A stretch of 25,010 nucleotides of DNA from RUG472 sp045224495 (GTDB lineage: Bacteria > Bacillota > Clostridia > Christensenellales > CAG-138). The notes under the pieces were generated by a model. The model saw nothing but the letters and a program-made list of their open reading frames with translations, was not told where the DNA came from and searched no databases. The stretch is taken from positions 1 to 25,010 of the forward strand of contig JBGVAK010000152.1 in NCBI GenBank assembly GCA_045224495.1. The letters are read 5' to 3'. The stretch's first letter is position 1; the number at the start of each line of letters is the position of its first letter. A program made the translations under genes and the position numbers. Shown piece after piece: positions 22,512 through 25,010 of the stretch.

Positions 22512-22964
22512 TCACGCCATGAGAGCGCTTTCAGTGACGCCCTTTTCGGCGGCTTTAGCATACCAGGCTTGGGCGTCCTCGGCGCTCTTTTCCACGCCGA
22601 TGCCCTTTTCACTGCACACGCCGCGAACGAACAGCGCCTCGTCGTCGCCCAGCTCGATGGCCTTTGTGAGCAGCTCCACAGCCTTTTTACCGTTCACCTT
22701 CACCCCGTCGCCGAACATGTACATGGCCGCCAGGGCGGTCATGGCGGGGGCGTAGTCCTGTTCTACGGCCTTCTCCAGCCACTTCAGGGCGTTGGGGATG
22801 TCCTTGGGGAAGATCTCCCCCAGCAGGTGATACCGCCCCAGGATGGCCTGGGCCGGGGCATAGCCCGAAAAGGCCGAGGCCATGAGGGACAGACCCAGGC
22901 CCTGCATCTGTTTCTTCTCCAGATAGTCCAGATAATCCTTGAAATGTTCTTCGCCGGTCTTCAT
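22512..22964 (-). CDS. Sel1-like repeat protein
   Basis: The 150-aa product has three consecutive 36-residue Sel1-like repeats (about 36-71, 72-107 and 108-143), each with the A-x-A-x-x-x-L-x-x-x-Y pattern and a G-x-x-V/I turn, preceded by an N-terminal helix. There is no signal peptide, so it is cytoplasmic. These alpha-helical solenoids bind other proteins and are often adaptors; the partner is unknown. AAAGGAG precedes the ATG at 22964. It starts 36 nt after the second ggt gene with no terminator between, so the two are probably one operon. Confidence 0.88.
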   Translation of the reverse strand: MKTGEEHFKDYLDYLEKKQMQGLGLSLMASAFSGYAPAQAILGRYHLLGEIFPKDIPNALKWLEKAVEQDYAPAMTALAAMYMFGDGVKVNGKKAVELLTKAIELGDDEALFVRGVCSEKGIGVEKSAEDAQAWYAKAAEKGVTESALMA

Positions 22965-23000
22965 GTCGATCTCCTTTATATGTTGATGATGGGATTTGCT

Positions 23001-24710
23001 TCAGTACGCCGCCGCCTTGCCGTCTCGCCGGGGGTCCGCTGCGCCCCGCAGAGTGCCGTCCGAAAGCCGCGCCACCGCCTGGACACAGGGGAAGGTGAAC
23101 CAGACCTCGGTGGCGTTCACCTGATGGCCCATGGCCCTGAGGGCGTCGATGACCTCGTCGCCGACCCGCCGTTCCAGGACGAGAGTGCCGAAGTCGTCGT
23201 GCATGCGGACGGCGTCGATGGCGTCCTGCACGTCCATGCCGTGGTCGATGACCTTGGTGATGACCTGCATGACGCCGCTGATGATCCGGGTGGACCCCGG
23301 CGCGCCCAGGGCCAGGACGGGCTGTCCGTCCTTCACCACCAGGGTGGGGCTCATGGAGCTCAACGGCCGCTTGTTCCCCGCCACCACGTTGGGGCTGTCG
23401 GGGTCGGTGGAAAAGTCGAAGAGAGTATCGTTGAGGAGGATCCCCGTGCCCTCCGCCACCAGGGCCGAGGCGAAGGTGGCGTCCACGGTCTTTGTCACGG
23501 CCACCATGTTCCCCGCCGCGTCCAAAATGGCGTAGCTGGTGGTGGAATCGGACTCGAAGGGCCAGGGGTCGCTGGCCTCGTAGGTCTGGGAACGATCCGG
23601 GTCGATCCTGTCCGCCTGCGCCCTGGCGTAGTCTTTGTCCGTGAGGCCCGCCACGGGCACGTCCACGAACTCCGGGTCCCCCATGTACCGGGCCCGGTCG
23701 GCGTAGCAGAGCTTCATGACCTCGGAAAGCAGATGGAAGTATACCGGGCTCTCCGGGTCCAGGCTGCCCACGTCGAAGTTCTCCAGGACGTTCAGCATCT
23801 CCACGATGATGGTGCCGCCGGAGCTGGGCAGGTTGGCGCTGAAGATATCGTATCCCCGATAGGTGCCATGGACGGGCTCCGTCACGTGGATGTCGTAGTT
23901 CGCGAAGTCCTCCATTGTCAGGCAGCCCCCGTCCGTCTGGACCGCGGCCACGATCTTCTCCGCGATCTCGCCCCCATAAAAGGCGGCCTCCCCCTCCTCC
24001 GCGATGCGCCGCAATGTGCGGGCAAGGTCGGGGTTTCGGATCGTGTCCCCCGCCTCGTAGGGCATCCAGTCCTCATCCAGGTAGATCGCCATGGTGCTGT
24101 CGTATTGCATGATGGCCCGGTAGGCGTCCTTGATGTCCCGGCTGGTGATGTGGGACACGGTGAAGCCCTCCTCCGCCATCTCGATAGCGGGGGCCATCAC
24201 GTCCCCTCGGCTCATGGTGCCGTAGGTCTCCAGGGCGTACAGCAGTCCCTTCACGTCCCCGGGCACGGCCACGGCCTTGCCGCCGATCTTGTTCTCCTCG
24301 TTCTTCACGGAGCCGTCGGGATTCATCTCCCACATATCCAGGGAGGCCGCCGCCGCGGACCGGTCCCGAAAGTCGATAAAGACAACTTCCCCCGTGGCCA
24401 GCCGCAGCGTCATGAACCCGCCGCCGCCGATGCCGGAGGACTGCTGCTCGCACACGCCCAGGGCAAAGCCCACGGCCACCGCCGCGTCCACGGCGTTGCC
24501 GCCCCGCTGTAAAATATCCAATCCGATCTCGGTGCAATCCGCCCGGCCCGTGGCGATGACGCCGTTCTCGCCGGTGGCGTCCCGGCCGCCCAAAATGACG
24601 TCCTCCCCGCCCACAGCCGCTGCGCCGGGAACGGAGGCGCACAGGACCAGAACCAGGGCCAACAGGCACAAGCTCGCTCTTTTGACGGCAGCAAGGGGAC
24701 GATTCGGCAT
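23001..24710 (-). CDS. ggt: Gamma-glutamyltranspeptidase-family protein with a Sec signal and altered active-site motif
   Basis: The 569-aa product starts with a Sec-type signal (basic MPNRPLAAVKR, hydrophobic core 12-25, cleavage near ASVPGAAA). Family landmarks are present: SGIGGGGFM (92-100), FRDRSA (114-119), LPSSGGT (294-300), PLSSMSP (449-455), GAPGSTRI (469-476) and the C-terminal GAADPRRDGKAAAY. The nucleophile is Thr390, but the usual TTH[FY]S has become TTSYA (390-394), so the His and Ser after the Thr pair are lost. Self-cleavage and activity may still occur, since the Thr pair is intact, but kinetics or substrate could differ. GGGAG lies 7 nt before the ATG. It has its own promoter and is followed by the Sel1 gene. 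It is diverged from the Tat-exported paralogue about 3.4 kb away. Confidence 0.92.
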   Translation of the reverse strand: MPNRPLAAVKRASLCLLALVLVLCASVPGAAAVGGEDVILGGRDATGENGVIATGRADCTEIGLDILQRGGNAVDAAVAVGFALGVCEQQSSGIGGGGFMTLRLATGEVVFIDFRDRSAAAASLDMWEMNPDGSVKNEENKIGGKAVAVPGDVKGLLYALETYGTMSRGDVMAPAIEMAEEGFTVSHITSRDIKDAYRAIMQYDSTMAIYLDEDWMPYEAGDTIRNPDLARTLRRIAEEGEAAFYGGEIAEKIVAAVQTDGGCLTMEDFANYDIHVTEPVHGTYRGYDIFSANLPSSGGTIIVEMLNVLENFDVGSLDPESPVYFHLLSEVMKLCYADRARYMGDPEFVDVPVAGLTDKDYARAQADRIDPDRSQTYEASDPWPFESDSTTSYAILDAAGNMVAVTKTVDATFASALVAEGTGILLNDTLFDFSTDPDSPNVVAGNKRPLSSMSPTLVVKDGQPVLALGAPGSTRIISGVMQVITKVIDHGMDVQDAIDAVRMHDDFGTLVLERRVGDEVIDALRAMGHQVNATEVWFTFPCVQAVARLSDGTLRGAADPRRDGKAAAY

Positions 24711-24737
24711 AGGTTTCTCCCATATGTGTTTGCTGTC

Positions 24738-24766
24738 AGTATACCGTTATTCGCGTGAAAAAGCAA
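24738..24766 (-). promoter_or_regulatory. Promoter of the second ggt gene
   Basis: The minus strand has TATACT (24738-24743, 5/6 of the -10 consensus), a 17-nt spacer and TTGCTT (24761-24766, TTG of the -35 conserved). The leader is about 20 nt. Confidence 0.6.
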
Positions 24767-24784
24767 ACGGAAATGTGCAGCACG

Positions 24785-24812
24785 AAAAAGGCGGGCCGTC
24801 GCCGGTCCGCCT
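24785..24812 (-). terminator. Intrinsic terminator of the right-edge transporter gene
   Basis: Arms AGGCGGGCCG (24789-24798) and CGGTCCGCCT (24803-24812) pair 9 of 10 positions on the minus strand around a 4-nt loop and are followed there by TTTTTCG. It separates the transporter gene from the second ggt promoter. Confidence 0.85.
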
Positions 24813-24836
24813 GTGGGATATTCCCTTCGATTCGAA

Positions 24837-25010
24837 TCAGTAGCACGGGTACAGGGTCATGCCCACCAGGACCGTGATGAGGCCCATGAGCAGGGCCGGG
24901 AGCCAGCCCATCTTGATAAGAGCCTTCTGGTCGTAGCCGCCGGCGCCCATCATCATGGGGACCACGGAGGTGGCCATGGGGGTCATGACGGAGCACATGG
25001 AGCCGATGTA
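24837..25010 (-). CDS. C-terminal end of an ion-transporter-superfamily permease (SLC13/DASS-like or related)
   Basis: The gene enters from beyond the right edge and only its last 57 residues are visible. They include SVMTPMATSVVPMMMGAGGYDQKALIKMGW followed by a final membrane helix and a short tail ending LYPCY. The order of a TPxAT-type loop, a GxGGY turn, a charged K-x-G step and a last helix is like the C-terminus of divalent anion/sodium symporters, but TRAP-type or other ion-transporter families are possible. It ends at a good terminator. It does not closely resemble the C-terminus of the DctM-like permease at 15431-16717. Confidence 0.65.
   Translation of the reverse strand, partial: YIGSMCSVMTPMATSVVPMMMGAGGYDQKALIKMGWLPALLMGLITVLVGMTLYPCY

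Noticed and set aside
22569..24512. A 647-codon plus-strand open frame opposite the Sel1 and second ggt genes.
   Set aside because: It has no ribosome site or domain and mirrors real minus-strand genes.

Overview
The window is a GC-rich bacterial chromosome segment. Strong AGGAGG-type ribosome binding sites, sigma-A-like promoters (TTGACA / TACAAT, often with an extended TG), lipoproteins with Ala/Pro/Thr/Glu linkers, a TTG start and a PgsB/PgsC system all point to a Gram-positive-type Bacillota, most likely a Clostridia (Oscillospirales/Christensenellales-like) anaerobe. The lineage is inferred from style only; no rRNA gene or other marker is present. No tRNA, rRNA, CRISPR array, insertion sequence or phage gene was seen.

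Layout. (1) 1-1406, plus strand: the 3' part of an FGGY sugar kinase and L-ribulose-5-phosphate 4-epimerase (araD), ended by a strong terminator. Every other gene is on the minus strand. (2) 7393 down to 1504: one apparent operon with its own promoter. It encodes a heterodimeric ABC exporter with one degenerate ATP site, a NUDIX hydrolase, a small membrane protein, a tiny ORF resembling a carbonic anhydrase tail, a GNAT acetyltransferase and a lipoprotein. (3) 10202-7545: a secreted lipoprotein type I pullulanase with its own promoter and terminator. (4) 14048 down to 10273: a poly-gamma-glutamate operon, pgsB-pgsC-pgsW, in which the PgsW-type protein is an internal tandem duplication and the promoter implies a leaderless mRNA. 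(5) 22470 down to 14061: a long probable transcript. It carries a NagA-like protein lacking most catalytic residues, a three-gene Tat translocase (TatB/A-like, TatA, TatC), a gamma-glutamyltranspeptidase with a Tat signal, a coiled-coil lipoprotein, a DctM-like permease, a 51-aa membrane protein and a membrane-anchored M14-type zinc amidohydrolase. (6) 24766 down to 22512: a second gamma-glutamyltranspeptidase (Sec signal, altered active-site motif) and a Sel1-repeat protein. The C-terminus of a further transporter lies at the right edge.

Regions 4-6 look like a gamma-glutamyl metabolism island. It holds machinery that makes or handles poly-gamma-glutamate, two exported gamma-glutamyltranspeptidases (one beside its likely Tat exporter), a surface amidohydrolase and a TRAP-like importer whose partners are not the usual DctP/DctQ. 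The most unusual items are that importer module, the Tat-GGT pairing, the duplicated PgsW fusion and the NagA pseudoenzyme. The functional linkage is inference from gene order.
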